This document shows, in pieces, positions 53,109 to 64,000 of a stretch of DNA of 64,000 nucleotides. The notes under the pieces are model-generated. The model ran no database searches, was not told the DNA's origin, and saw only the letters and a list, made by a program, of their open reading frames with translations. Source of the DNA: Prostheceraeus crozeri (taxonomy: Eukaryota; Platyhelminthes; Polycladida; Euryleptidae). Within the stretch, counting starts at the first letter, position 1, and each line of letters begins with the position of its first letter. The translations under genes and the position numbers were made by a program. Where the stretch lies: positions 1-64,000 of the forward strand of contig CAJQUW010001433.1 of the NCBI GenBank assembly GCA_907163375.1. Direction: 5' to 3'.

Positions 53109-53512
53109 GCCCGCCAATTTCACATAGAATTCTCACCGTACCAGATAGCCATGAACCGTCGTCCGTCACTCCAGCTTGAGAATCCATTAATGAATGAATT
53201 GGTGAATGGATATTTCAAATCATATTTAGATAGAAATCTGAATTCAAATCTATTAACATTTGCAAACATTCATAGACTTTCAAACTTTTCATGAATTAAT
53301 TAAAATCTATTGAGAGAGCAAACTTTCATAGACTTCAGTAAAAGTCAATCAAAGATTTCTTCTTCTCTCCAATATCTGTTACTAACACTGATCAATAAAT
53401 GCAATATTCATAGACTTGTCAAGAGTTAGGCGAGACATAGGCGAGGCTGCGTTAGCAGCCGAGACTGTCTGATATTACTGCCCTAAAAATCCATGATATA
53501 CTGCTACATTGT
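53109..53512 (-). repeat. Right arm of the long inverted repeat
   Basis: Partner of 52,382-52,754; it carries an extra GGCTGC-GTTA-GCAGCC hairpin at 53,445-53,460. Confidence 0.85.
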
Positions 53513-53570
53513 CTACTTATATTTCTAAATCTATGGTGCAATAATATAGGAATAATAGCAGTTTGTACAT

Positions 53571-53595
53571 TGCTGCCTGCTGTCGGCAGGCAGCA
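53571..53595. repeat. GC-rich mini-hairpin
   Basis: TGCTGCCTGC and GCAGGCAGCA form a perfect 10-bp stem around a 5-base loop. Confidence 0.85.
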
Positions 53596-53889
53596 ATCCG
53601 CATTACCCGGCTGTCATTTTTCAATACTTATAGCATAGAAGTTACTGCTAATATCACAGACTTCCAAATTGTAGAAGAATGTTACTGAACATTGTAGAAG
53701 ATTGAACATTGTGTTACAGGAAGTCTATGGATAGATGTAGATGCATAACGCGGCCTCTGATTTGTACATTACTTACCTTGAAATCTCATTTGATATTCCT
53801 ACATTGCCCTACCATCGTAAGCAAAGTTATAGTGATCTCCTTCAAATATGAGAAATGTTTATCACCGCATAGCTTGCAGAGCTTCCACC

Positions 53890-53978
53890 ATAATTGAACG
53901 AACTGTCTATGTTATTTGAATCACGAGACGCGAAGCGTCGAGTGCTTTAAGTATCATAGACAGTGAGTTCAATTACAG
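53890..53978. repeat. Short foldback with GC-rich apex
   Basis: Arms containing AACTGTCTATG and CATAGACAGT flank the perfect mini-hairpin GACGC-GAA-GCGTC at 53,927-53,939. Confidence 0.7.
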
Positions 53979-56138
53979 GTGGAAGCACGCCAATCTATGC
54001 GGTATTATATTTCCTGCATGATATAGAGTTCTTGGCACTAATGCGAGGAACTGCAGTAATATCTCAATACATTCAATGCACAGATTGTCTGTGCAAGAAT
54101 CACTTATTAAATGCATTGATAAAATGCAAAGGACTACAATATCATGCTGGAAGTACAGCATCTGCACGGGTACTTATGGAAGAAACAAGCCTGCACAAAG
54201 ATGAAAATGCGCTCTTTCTTCTACATTGAAGATTAAGTCGTAATCCGGACGAAAAGCCTCCATCAAAAAGTCACACATACATGTATATGTGACAGGGGAC
54301 AACGATGATGCAGGCAGTGGTCAAAAGCGGACGGGGAGAATATAGACTACTGCCTTGTAATGTAATGTGGATATTTACTTTTGAAAAAATGCGGTGATAG
54401 ATATGGACAATTCTCAAAATTGGATGAAATAACAAAGTTTCAAACGAATGATTTACTCAGATGGCTGCACTGCATCAGATCTTTGGTCATGAAGTTTGCA
54501 TCAGGCGAAAATTGTACATATATGGTCACACTTTAGATGGCACAGGTCAGAAGGTGTGCTATTTCTTGCTTTAGAAAACACTCCAGACACCCTGCTACTA
54601 ATAAAGAGAGGACGTCCATCAGCCTTCTGCGTTCCTTTCGTCTTATCAGCCCCTATGTGACGAGTAAATGTGAAACTGCAAGCAGCTTCCCAGAAGAAGT
54701 ACACACATTGCATCTCTCAATATTGCTTGACAATCCTTTTGCGGACAGCTTTAGATGGAGTTTTGACAATTCTTTGCTGAAAATGAGTAAATACCAGCTT
54801 GTTAAACAGGAAAGACTCGGTGAGCTTCAGAGAAACACCTTTCTGGCTGACATTTTGTTTGTACGTGGATGTTTGCTGTTCACAGTGCATTTTTTCGTTA
54901 AAAATTTCCATGCATTTTTATCGACAAAAATGCACGATAATGACAACTTTTGCATGCAATAGATATATATGTTTCCTTCCATGCAATATTGTTTTCCATC
55001 TGCAATCATAGCATTGAAATTAGGATCGTTAAGATTTAGAATACGAACAATGGAATATAATCTTTTCCACATCTTATTTTATATGATACACTTTTCTTAA
55101 AGTGCTTACTTAATATATAGAGCCATGAAAGCATGAAGTACATGTACTCTAAAAATCAATCTGTAAACGTCAGACAGACATTTGAAAATTGCTATAATTT
55201 CGTCTTGAATTCAGACATTTTCACTCAAAAAAGTTCAATTCAACTCGATCGAATTCATCAATGTTGTCATCACCGGTCGAGCTGCTGCCACCTCATACAC
55301 GCATTTCTGGTGCACGCTTGCTTGATATCATTGTCTTCAGCTGGTCTACATCGCGTAAGATTTGGACTTCATTTCGAGCTTTATTCTTTATTCATCTAGC
55401 CAATACGCATAGAGTATACCTACTCTATGCCAATACGGTTGGGTTGAGAAAATGTCAATTACACATCATCGTTCCTTTATTTTGCTTATATTCCTGTGAA
55501 CTGTGTTTAATGTCGACACGATATTGCGTAAGCTGATATCGCGTCATATAGATTGTTGGAGATTCATATTCGCCTATATATTTACTAAGTACAGTCATGA
55601 ATATTCGACGGCTGTTCATCAAATGTCAGCTGTACTAGCTCATGAATGAATATTACCACAATCATTTCAAACCGTCGGGAAACCAATGTTTGAACAACCA
55701 AATTTTGATCGCAAAATGATGATCACGGTCGTAAAAGAATTTCAAATGTTGATTGTGCCTTTGTCTAATGCGCACCAGGACAGGGTTGGAACCAGCCGGG
55801 CTGGACCGGTGACCATAAAGTTCGACCGAGACCGAGCCGGCGTGATCAAAACCGGCCGGGGTTGGGCCACATCACTGTTACCGACTGGTTAATGTCGGCA
55901 ACTTAGACCGTCAAAAATCATTGGATTTCTGAGCAAGAGTTCCCCGTGAAGCGTACCAGCATACTGATAATACCCGCGACATCGGCATGCTGATGTTCAT
56001 CAATCTCTATCCAATTTGATATTCAACCATGTAATTAGACAGTTTTTTCGTTCAATGATTACCTGCTATTTGCTATTATTGTTATTTTGTACGTGTATGA
56101 AAAAATAAATTATTTTGTATGTTACTGAAAAGACAGTC
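53979..56138. other. Flanking DNA without recognised genes
   Basis: No supported gene. A GC-rich island near 55,782-55,870 (CAGGGTTGGAACCAGCCGGG) stands out and might be a transposon end; no partner end was found. Confidence 0.45.
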
Positions 56139-56476
56139 AAACGATGCAAGATCGCCTGGAGGCGACAGAAATGTGGTTTCTGCGAAGAATGATGTGCATA
56201 CCCTGGACGAAGAATGTGCGGAACGACACATTGCTGCAGCGGGCTGGAACAACGAGACAATTGATGCGTACCATCGTATCAAGGCAGGTTCGATTTCTCG
56301 GCCACGTGCTCCGTAAGAAGCAATTGGAACATCTGGTGCTTACCGGGAAGGTGGAGGGGCGAAGAGCTCGTGGTCGACAGCGCATGACTTATCTTCGATG
56401 GCTGTCAAGTGTCACGGACAGAACATTTGATTGTCGCCGACGTCAGACTCACAGGGCACCCCTATTGATTGATTGA
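56139..56476 (+). mobile_element. LINE C-terminal fragment
   Basis: About 110 residues: RLEATEMWFLRRMMCIPWTK, RQVRFLGHVLRKKQLEHLVL and GKVEGRRARGRQRMTYLRWL. This block is typical of the end of ORF2 in many animal LINEs, after the reverse transcriptase. The catalytic part is absent. Confidence 0.75.
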
Positions 56477-59400
56477 TGAAAAAGTAAGGCAGCAATAAGC
56501 GTATAGACGTATTTGCCAATCTAATAAATAGGCCTTATATTATAATATTAATGATGGAAATGATAATTGTATTTCGCCGTTTTCAAAGACAATCATAAAG
56601 AAGTAAAGTGATAACAAAAAATGTAAATACTGACCAAACGGGAACAACAAGTAATGCAGTAAAATGAATAGTATAATCACTGACTGTGAGCGGATGTTTC
56701 CAAATGTTTTCTCTCCGAAAGTATATCATCAAATTTGTTTTGAAATGATTCACTGAAGTGATATCTTCTTCTTCATAGATGTAGAAGTATATTGATAAGA
56801 AGTTGATGCAGAAGGAAATTCATGAGCTGCATTATAATGCAAGTAATGTAAGTAGTAATGTGGACCCATTTACATCTTCAAAGTTGATTGTGATCAATTA
56901 ATTTTAGTCAGTGCTTATTTTAATTTGCTGTTCCAGTGGCAGGATAGCTTGTATGATCGCGCTCAAGAAAGTGCTCTCATTGATAAGGCTACGTACTAAA
57001 GCGATAGTAACCCATCTGATTGCTAGTTCAACAAACTATACTACCTCTCCACGCAGGTTGACATGACACGGAGGATTTGTCAAATGCTATTATTTCTTCT
57101 GTTTTGCCAACACGATCAATCGCCAAATCCAAAATTTCTACAAAAGTGTAAAAATTTGCATATCTGACATGTGATCCTGGGTCCCATTCGAGTTCATTTA
57201 ATAAAATCGAAATTGTATACACAAAGGGGATTTAATTATTGCTGAGTTACAACTCTACCTAATATACTTACTCTATGCTACGGATGAAAGAGCTTGATAA
57301 AGGACCAGCATAATTCATTTATCACAGGACTTGAAATTTTTATGTAACATCAAGCTTTTTATTGTGTCATATTTGACCCTCTAATATTTCTCGATATCAT
57401 TCACGTTCAGTGTGGTTTAGAGGATGTTATTTCTTATTGTTTACTTGGTCACAATTTCTAGTTCAGAGGCGAACGACATTTGTTCCTACGACTGGAGCAA
57501 CACGAAGACGCGGGGCTATCTTCATAATCAGTTGGGCAAACGACAGGCAATAATAAATCTGGATTAGAGGTGTCACGATAAATGTTCTCTGGCATGTGCA
57601 ACACACTTCACTATATCTAGTCTCATAGCTTCTACGTGTATAACGTCAATTAAACTTTTCTGCATGCCTCAAGCTTATCAAAGAAAGTTCCGCGATCCAC
57701 TGTCAAATGTTCAGGTAGTAGGTGCTGGTAACACATAGGGAACGCGCAGTCTAATTCTGTGGATAACACATTCCAGCTCCAAGTGATATATTAACTTTCA
57801 ATGTATGGAATAATTTTTCGATAGATGTGTTAACAAAATTCATTCAGCGTAGAGCATGGGATTCTGGAAACCATATTTGAGATAAAGAGGGGTTTGAAAG
57901 TTTTAACATCTATTTAACATCCTAATCTTTAACATGTATTTAAATCGGTTCGCAGCATTCATATTGCACATATATACTCAGAAATTATTCCACATTTAAA
58001 TTTACATGTTCTTACGATGCTGTAGATCTTCTGATGTCAGCAGTCGACAAAGGTCCAATCAAAATAACCGGCTGACCGGCCTTCAACATTTGCGACCGGG
58101 GCCGGGCCGGTGCTACTAAATCCAGTCGGATGGCAAAAACCGGTGTAAGAAAACTTTTTTTCATGATCTTGACTGACTGAACAGCTTGAATTTATAAGCC
58201 GTGTTCTGAAACCGAAAAAATTCTACTGATAGCAGTAATTATGAATTATTGTAAAGCAGCAATCACACAAATAAATCAGAAATTTTGCTAAAATGTGATA
58301 GGACATCTATAAAGATTTTGGACCGTTCTCGTGGCTTTGTCTTACACGATTGCCATTGCGCGGATAGGCATAAATTCGAATTGGCCTTCCGGGAAACTTT
58401 TCACGAAACACATTGACTTTGCGTTAATTTATTAAAAGAAGTCGAACAGCTGGCTATGTGGTGGATGATGACGAAGATAACAAATTTACCAAAAATTTTT
58501 AAATAATCAGTTGTCAGTCAGGATAATCAACTAGGAATCAATCATAATTCCTAAACATCATCAGGCCTTTTTATCAGTAAGGAAAGCGCATTATCCCTTA
58601 GGAATTATCAGTTATCAGTGAAGAACTATCACTTAGGAAAGTGAAAACACATGCAAACTTTCAAGCAAATTTCTATGGTGTATACACACAGTAACTTAAG
58701 AATTCCTCTATAACTGTGGTAATTAGTATAATGGGTGATATAATTACACAAAAAAAATCAAAATATTCCCACAAATGCAGAATTCTCTCAGAGAATTTTC
58801 TATTTGCATCACTAGCTAAATTTGCTAAGTTAACAACACGAACTTTGAGGGAAAAAGCAGATAAAGTTCTCAATTAATTGCATGGACCCAAATCATAATG
58901 CTGTCCATGAAATTTCTCTGGTAATCAACTTGATATTTTTTTCAATTTAGGATGCTTTTATATTCCTTTCAAAAAATTTCTTTGTACTTCATATCTAATA
59001 AGCGTCATACTACTTAAATATCGAATTATCAAGTGTCGAATAGTAAGTAATATAAGCCAATAATAATTTTCAAAAGTTTTTCGTAAATTTTTTTGCCTTT
59101 TTAAAGAATTGATCAAAAGCATTTTAGACATCAGGAACATAATCTCCGCAAAAACCTGAATCTTTTGAAATAGAATATTCACGGCACACCAACATCTTCT
59201 GAGCTGCCATTCTACTTGCTACATGTAGGCCATCTATCTACTCTATGATTCGGACAGCACAATGGAAAATCAAGGATCGCTTTACTTTTTTTAAGCTACA
59301 TTTGCAGCAATTTCTCTGTTATTTTGAATTTCTATAACTTTCTCGTTGATCATTCGTATGCATCAAGAGGCTGATAGAAATTTTTGTATTTCTATCACAG

Positions 59401-60649
59401 ACTGTTTAAGATACTGATTTTTAGCAGTGTGCGACTGATCGAAATCACTACTTAATCTTTGGTTTTATGAATCGCTGTTAATTTCGACTGCTTTGAATAA
59501 CTGGTTTAAATCACTTTTTAAATTTATTTTTATGAAACGCAATAAATTTTCCACACTGATAAAATCATTGATTGATTTTGTAAAACATACTCCTGATCTT
59601 TATATTAAAGCAACTTCCACATTATCCAAATAATTATTTGAAGAAACATATGATAAGTTTGATGCTCTGTCTTTGATAACAAAACTTCCTAGGAAAGCTT
59701 CGCAACTCATGCGATGATGAATAGAAGAGGGTTGCAGTCATGCAATTTGCATGTAATTTTGTGCAGTCTCATTATGATCACAAACATCATCGACCGTAGG
59801 CATGTACCAAAAGTACAAAGTTCGGTACTTCTATTCTCCCCCCCCCACATTTCTGTTGCTGACACCCGAAAGTGTTGCATCGTCAACGATCTTCTCTTGC
59901 TCCTACAGGCAGTCTCACTGACGTGGCATAGCGTTGAGTGTGTAAAACTCCTCTTATCTGACTTGTAGAACATTTACAGCCTCAGAACTACTAGACAACT
60001 GCTCGTCATTTGTCTGTAGACAACAATCACACGAAGTTCATGATCACAGCTGTACCTTGTATTCTAACTGAGTATCCAAGGTACGAGTACCAATCCTTCA
60101 TCCCTTGGTTCGAATAAGACTTCTCAGTCGTGCTGTAGTGTCACTCAGTGACAGATTAAGTCTATTCTAAACCCATTGTGACTAACTTTGGCAAAATTTG
60201 ATGATTTTGGAAAACTTGAAAAATGTGGTGGGAAAGAATAGAAGTACCCAAAATTCAAAAACTTCTGCTATTTCCAGCATGATTATATTATGAGTTATGT
60301 TTTCATAACTTCTCATTTGTCTTGTGTAGGTGTTTTGCAATAATTATCAATGTAATTACTTCTGACTACGGGAAATGTGTTTTGTCTAATTGATTTGTCA
60401 CAACTAGTTGAGTTGTTGATACAAATAGTAGCATTTTTCTTTACTGAGTTTCAAATGCATTAAACTACACGTTTTTTTCACACATCAACCAACATTTACA
60501 TGTTATATCTGCTACATGTGCAATATAGGTAAAACCAGCTTTTACAAACATCGAAAATCATCTGTCTATTCGTTCATAAAAACATGCAATAAACAAGCAA
60601 CATATCGTATGCACAAATGATAGTACAATTAATTTCAGATCGTCCCCTC
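56477..60649. other. Flanking DNA without recognised genes
   Basis: AT-rich with only short open frames. A second GC-rich island near 58,070-58,140 (GGGGCCGGGCCGGTGC) resembles the one near 55,800. Nothing else is recognised. Confidence 0.45.
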
Positions 60650-61315
60650 TCACAAGTTAGTCACATACATGTATATCTTCAGATTAGAGGACAACTTTCG
60701 ATTTCCTTTTTGTCTTTGTTCAGGCAGTTCACTGTCAATGTTTCTGGAATCACTGTTTCCGGCGTTTTCTTCCCCGATTGTCACCGTGGTCGTCGATCCC
60801 ACTCGTTCGATCTTTGGCTCATCCGTCTGATCTTCTCCTTCTTCTGAAATTCCTATGCATGTCCTCCATTTCTCCTGTAGGTGCTTCCGCGATAGATCTC
60901 TATCACGATTATTCATTTCAATATCACCCGGCTGTATCAATTGGTTTTCTCTGTCACACAAACCGATACTATTGCCTTTTATAATGTGTCTCCTGCTGCT
61001 TCGGTAAATTACATCATCAACCACTAGGCCTACTGTACAAGACCGGGGTGCTACTTCTTCCTGAATTACGCCTAGAGACCAAATGCTATTTCCTGGTGAA
61101 CGAACTCTTACGCTTGAGTTCCTGGATAAGCTATTCAATGCCTGCTCATTTTTACTGCTCATCTCTGTTGTGATAAAGTATCTGTCTCATCATACAACTC
61201 TCAATCCTTCGAGTCATTTCATCGATCTGAAATTGCGGCTCTAACAGACCTGCAGTCATGAGCAAAAAGGACTTATCCTACGCCTGCCAAAAAATCTCTG
61301 AGCTGGGCTGGTTTC

Positions 61316-63476
61316 TAGGGGTTTTAATCGCAATCGCATCGATACGATGAAACGATTAATAATCGCATCATAAAGCGATTAAACGATTAATCGCGCGATT
61401 ATTTTCTTGTATAATTTCTATATCTACTATCAATATATTAATAATAATAATAATAATAGTGTTTATTTCACAAAAGTAATGGAAATCATAAGTTACATTA
61501 AGAGTCGGACTTTACAGTATGAAGGTTAAAAAGGCAGTACAATTGTTTCTCAAGAAGAGGACAAAATTCAAAGTTCCATGCATGCAAAGTCTTGCAAATA
61601 TAGCAATCAGCATCATATTATTTCCGATTCATGATTGTTGAAGTCAGTGGAAAAAATGATAATCTGTATCTTTCTGTTCGGGTCAGTTGTAATCGGTAAT
61701 GCTTTGAATGAAGTAAACGTTTTGGTACGTACTTGTGAAGAATATGGTTCTTGTTATCAGCCAATTTCCTGAATAGCCTCTTGCTGATTAATTCCCGTCG
61801 ATGTTGCAGACGAAAGTAGCTATGTTGCTGACGGTGGATCTTTGTGTTTCCGGTACCTTGATTTATAAGTTTAAAAGCTCGATAATCAACACTTTCAATT
61901 TTTCTTTCCAGTCTTTTAGGCAAGTGAATGAAAATTGGGCAAGCATATTCGAGTGTCGACTGAATCATGCCCGAGTAGACCATCTTCAGATCGGCGACAT
62001 TTACAAAACGCTTCAACTTTCGCAAGATGAAAAACCGGCGATTGCATTTCTTCACTACGTTTGCGATATGGTGGTCCCATGTCAACTTATTGTTCAAGAT
62101 AACGCCGAGTACATTCATCTCAGTCACTATTGGCAAGGGCAATCGGTCATGAACAGCTGAAGTGCTACGTTGACAGAGCAGTATCTTCGATTTGTCTTTA
62201 TTTAATATGATTCTGTTGTCTTTGCACCATTCTTCCGTGCTTTCCAATTCAATCTGAATGTCATCGGAAATGTTCTTGTCTCGAAAAATCGGCAATATAG
62301 AGTAAATGTCATCAGCATACTTTACTTGCTTAGTCGACGAAAGTTGAGGACTCATATCATTTGTAAAGATGGAAAATAAGGTCGGCCCAAATACTGAGCC
62401 CTGAGGAATTCCATTTCTCATGACATTTGGATTTGAAAATGATCCCCGTATTTTGACCGTAAAATGTCTGTCTTGAAGATAGGAAAAGAGCCAGCGAATG
62501 AATCCTGATGGTAATTTCAACTGTTGCAACTTTTGTATCAACAGATTGTAATTTATTGAATCAAATGCTGAGGTCATATCCATGGACATAATGGCCACGC
62601 CATTTGTTGCAGAGTCATCATAATAATGGAACGCATTTTCTATTATATCAATCAATGCAGTGGTGGTAGAGTGCTGTGGTCGAAATCCGTGCTGATCTTC
62701 TCCCAGAGATGGTTCTATGGTCTTCCACATTTTGTTCAACACAATCCTTTCAAAAACCTTTGATAGCACTGGAAAAGTACTTATGGGTCGAATTTTATCA
62801 ACTGTGGGGGGAGTTGTCTTCGGAACTGGGGTAATAATTGCCGTCTTCCAAGCTTGAGGAAAACAGCGTTGCTTTATGGAAGCATCATATATTCCTTTCA
62901 ATGGTTTAGCAATGAGATCAGCTGTTTCAGAATATATCCTTGTTGGGATATTTTCAATGCCCCAGATTAGATAACAGTATTCCTGTTATTATGTAAACTA
63001 TCACTGCTTCTAAACGAATTGCTAATTTTTATTCCCGTGCACAATCACTTCGTCTTTTGTATTGATGCAACTTATATCAAAAGTATAGGCCTAGTGAATA
63101 AAGGCCTAGTTTCATTCATTTTTATTACCTTTACTCGAGACCACCTATATGGAATATTAATGCATTCTAATGCTACCAGAAGACTAAAAATTAAACAGCC
63201 ACCGAATGAGAAGTCAGTCATTCATTTCCACACCTTTCTGTACCGTAAAGGAGAATTCCAACCTTCACACGAAACGCCCTAATAGAATAATCGATTGTTC
63301 AACTTAATAGAAAATTCATTCATTAACTCTTAAGAATCAGTAAAATGATATTATATGTATTTTTGCATTAGAATAGAAATGCAAAGAAACCATTATACGC
63401 AAGCCTGCGATTAAATGCATTTCTTAAGTATTTGAAGCGATTAAACGATTAATCGCTTAATCGCTTTGCAACCCTA
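61316..63476. mobile_element. hAT-like element inserted in the LTR element
   Basis: A perfect 8-bp direct repeat CTGGTTTC flanks it (61,308-61,315 and 63,477-63,484), the hAT target-duplication size. Ends are TAGGGGTTTTAATCGCAATC at the left and, reverse complemented, TAGGGTTGCAAAGCGATTAA at the right, with AATCG/CGATT words repeated inside both ends. The body is non-coding apart from the LINE inserted in it, so it is non-autonomous. Confidence 0.8.
61436..62965 (-). mobile_element. LINE, 5' truncated, inserted in the hAT-like element
   Basis: A long minus-strand open frame (about 427 residues from its first Met, open somewhat further upstream as ENIPTRIYSETADLI) holds a full reverse-transcriptase domain: IRPISTFPVLSKVFERIVL, GFRPQHSTTTALIDI, SMDMTSAFDSINYNLL (motif A), NGIPQGSVFGPTLFSIFTND (motif B) and QVKYADDIYSILP (YADD), then the LGVILNNKLTWDHHI and C-terminal regions. 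It ends in AATAAAC and an (ATT)n tail at about 61,436-61,462. The endonuclease is missing. The uninterrupted frame suggests a recent insertion. Confidence 0.9.
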
Positions 63477-64000
63477 CTGGTTTCCATACCATTAGTTGGC
63501 CGGTGTGTTGCACGATTCCAATAATGCTTTGAACTCAGACACACCACATTGTCTGAATTATGTGAACAACTTTTTGACAATCTTGACTGCACTTTTTGCT
63601 TTGCCGTTCGATTGTAGAAAGTATGGACTTGACAAAATATGTTCTATACTCTCGCGGCAGAATTTGACAAATTCCCCTGACGTGAATTGCGCCCCATTAT
63701 CGGTAACTATAATGTCAGAAAGTCCAAATTGTGCAAATATCTCACTGATGGCCAGAAAAATTGACCGGGTGGTTACACCCTTTTGGTTTGCAACTTCAAT
63801 ATAGCTACTGAAGTAGTCCACGACAACTAATAGGCTGCGACCATGGCTTTCACACAAATCCATCACTATCTTCGACCATGGCCTGTTGAATTCTTCATGA
63901 GAAAAAAGCGGTTCCTTCGGTTGGTTTGGGTGATGGGATAAGTAAACATCGTATGACCCTTTAAACTCTCGCAGGTAAACTGTCATCCGTGGCCAAAACA

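Larger units (their letters stand above)
51843..53512. repeat. Foldback repeat cluster
   Basis: Two inverted pairs interlock here: 51,843-51,934 with 53,007-53,098 (about five mismatches), and 52,382-52,754 with 53,109-53,512 (highly similar with small gaps). Between and around them are several short GC-rich hairpins in otherwise AT-rich DNA. No coding sequence is present. It probably consists of two or more foldback-type non-autonomous transposons, one within or beside another. Confidence 0.85.
60650..64000 (-). mobile_element. Ty3/gypsy-type LTR retrotransposon remnant, interrupted
   Basis: A fossil LTR-type element on the minus strand, running off the window at the right. Toward the right edge the integrase catalytic core is recognisable (WSKIVMDLCESHGRSLLVVV region, TDNGAQFTSGEFVKF). 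Near 61,000-61,160 lies the typical tail of the polyprotein (VRVRSPGNSIWSLG, RSCTVGLVVDDVIYRSSRRH). A hAT-like element is inserted between these parts. It is broken; no LTR was identified with confidence in the window. Confidence 0.75.

Noticed and set aside
61801-62160. Plus-strand 119-residue frame
   Set aside because: Antisense shadow of the LINE reverse transcriptase.

Overview
The window falls into two unlike halves. Bases 1 to about 29,337 are a nearly complete Polinton/Maverick element (adintovirus-like). It is bounded by inverted repeats of about 113 bp and tightly packed with about 25 genes. Beyond it, to base 64,000, lies AT-rich, gene-poor animal DNA filled with remains of other transposons. 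The mix of families (Polinton, Tigger/pogo, Tc1, piggyBac, hAT, P/THAP-like, several LINEs, a Ty3/gypsy-type element) indicates an animal genome. The recurring palindrome TAGGCCTA and the absence of any recognisable vertebrate repeat make a marine invertebrate my guess, but the species cannot be told from the sequence. No convincing host gene was found.

The Polinton has a short rightward arm: a Cys/His-rich region, a small unknown protein, the protein-primed family B DNA polymerase, and a two-repeat protein that strongly resembles TATA-binding protein. Everything else reads leftward: adenain-like protease, double jelly-roll major capsid protein, a basic core protein, three large related virion-type proteins (one with a long collagen-like stretch), chromodomain integrase, packaging ATPase, a large protein with an OB-fold-like region, a zinc-finger protein, a DEDDh exonuclease-like protein, an IAP-type UBA-RING protein, and four tandem tiny Arg-rich peptides resembling adenovirus pX/mu. 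A right-hand accessory block of unknown genes follows. The virion genes look whole. The element as a whole appears broken in roughly half a dozen places, mostly near its two ends and in the polymerase region. The two TIRs differ at about 4 of 113 positions, which suggests a moderately recent insertion.

The most interesting thing is how the element may be transcribed. Nearly every non-structural leftward gene has TATATAA 28 to 36 bases before its ATG (48 in one case). The capsid, core, collagen-like and pX-like genes instead have TAAGTAA or a close variant 20 to 31 bases before theirs. Together with a self-encoded TBP-like protein this suggests a two-class (early/late-like) promoter system that I do not recall being described for Polintons. 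The pX-like peptides and the core protein carry sites fitting the adenain rule (QRGG-X, LxGG-X, IxGx-G), which ties them to the element's own protease.

The flank, left to right, holds: a degraded Tigger-type transposon (30.6-31.9 kb); a Tc1-like remnant (33.3 kb); an array of eleven 138-bp units (34.7-36.2 kb); a piggyBac remnant (37.3-38.0 kb); four 174-bp units (39.6-40.3 kb); a LINE (40.5-41.65 kb); a non-autonomous hAT-like element (43.8-44.4 kb); an RT fragment followed by a hairpin (45.3-46.5 kb); a THAP/P-like remnant (49.2-51.4 kb); a dense foldback cluster (51.8-54.0 kb); a LINE tail (56.1 kb); and finally a three-level nest in which a LINE sits in a hAT-like element that sits in a Ty3/gypsy-type element (60.65 kb to the window edge).
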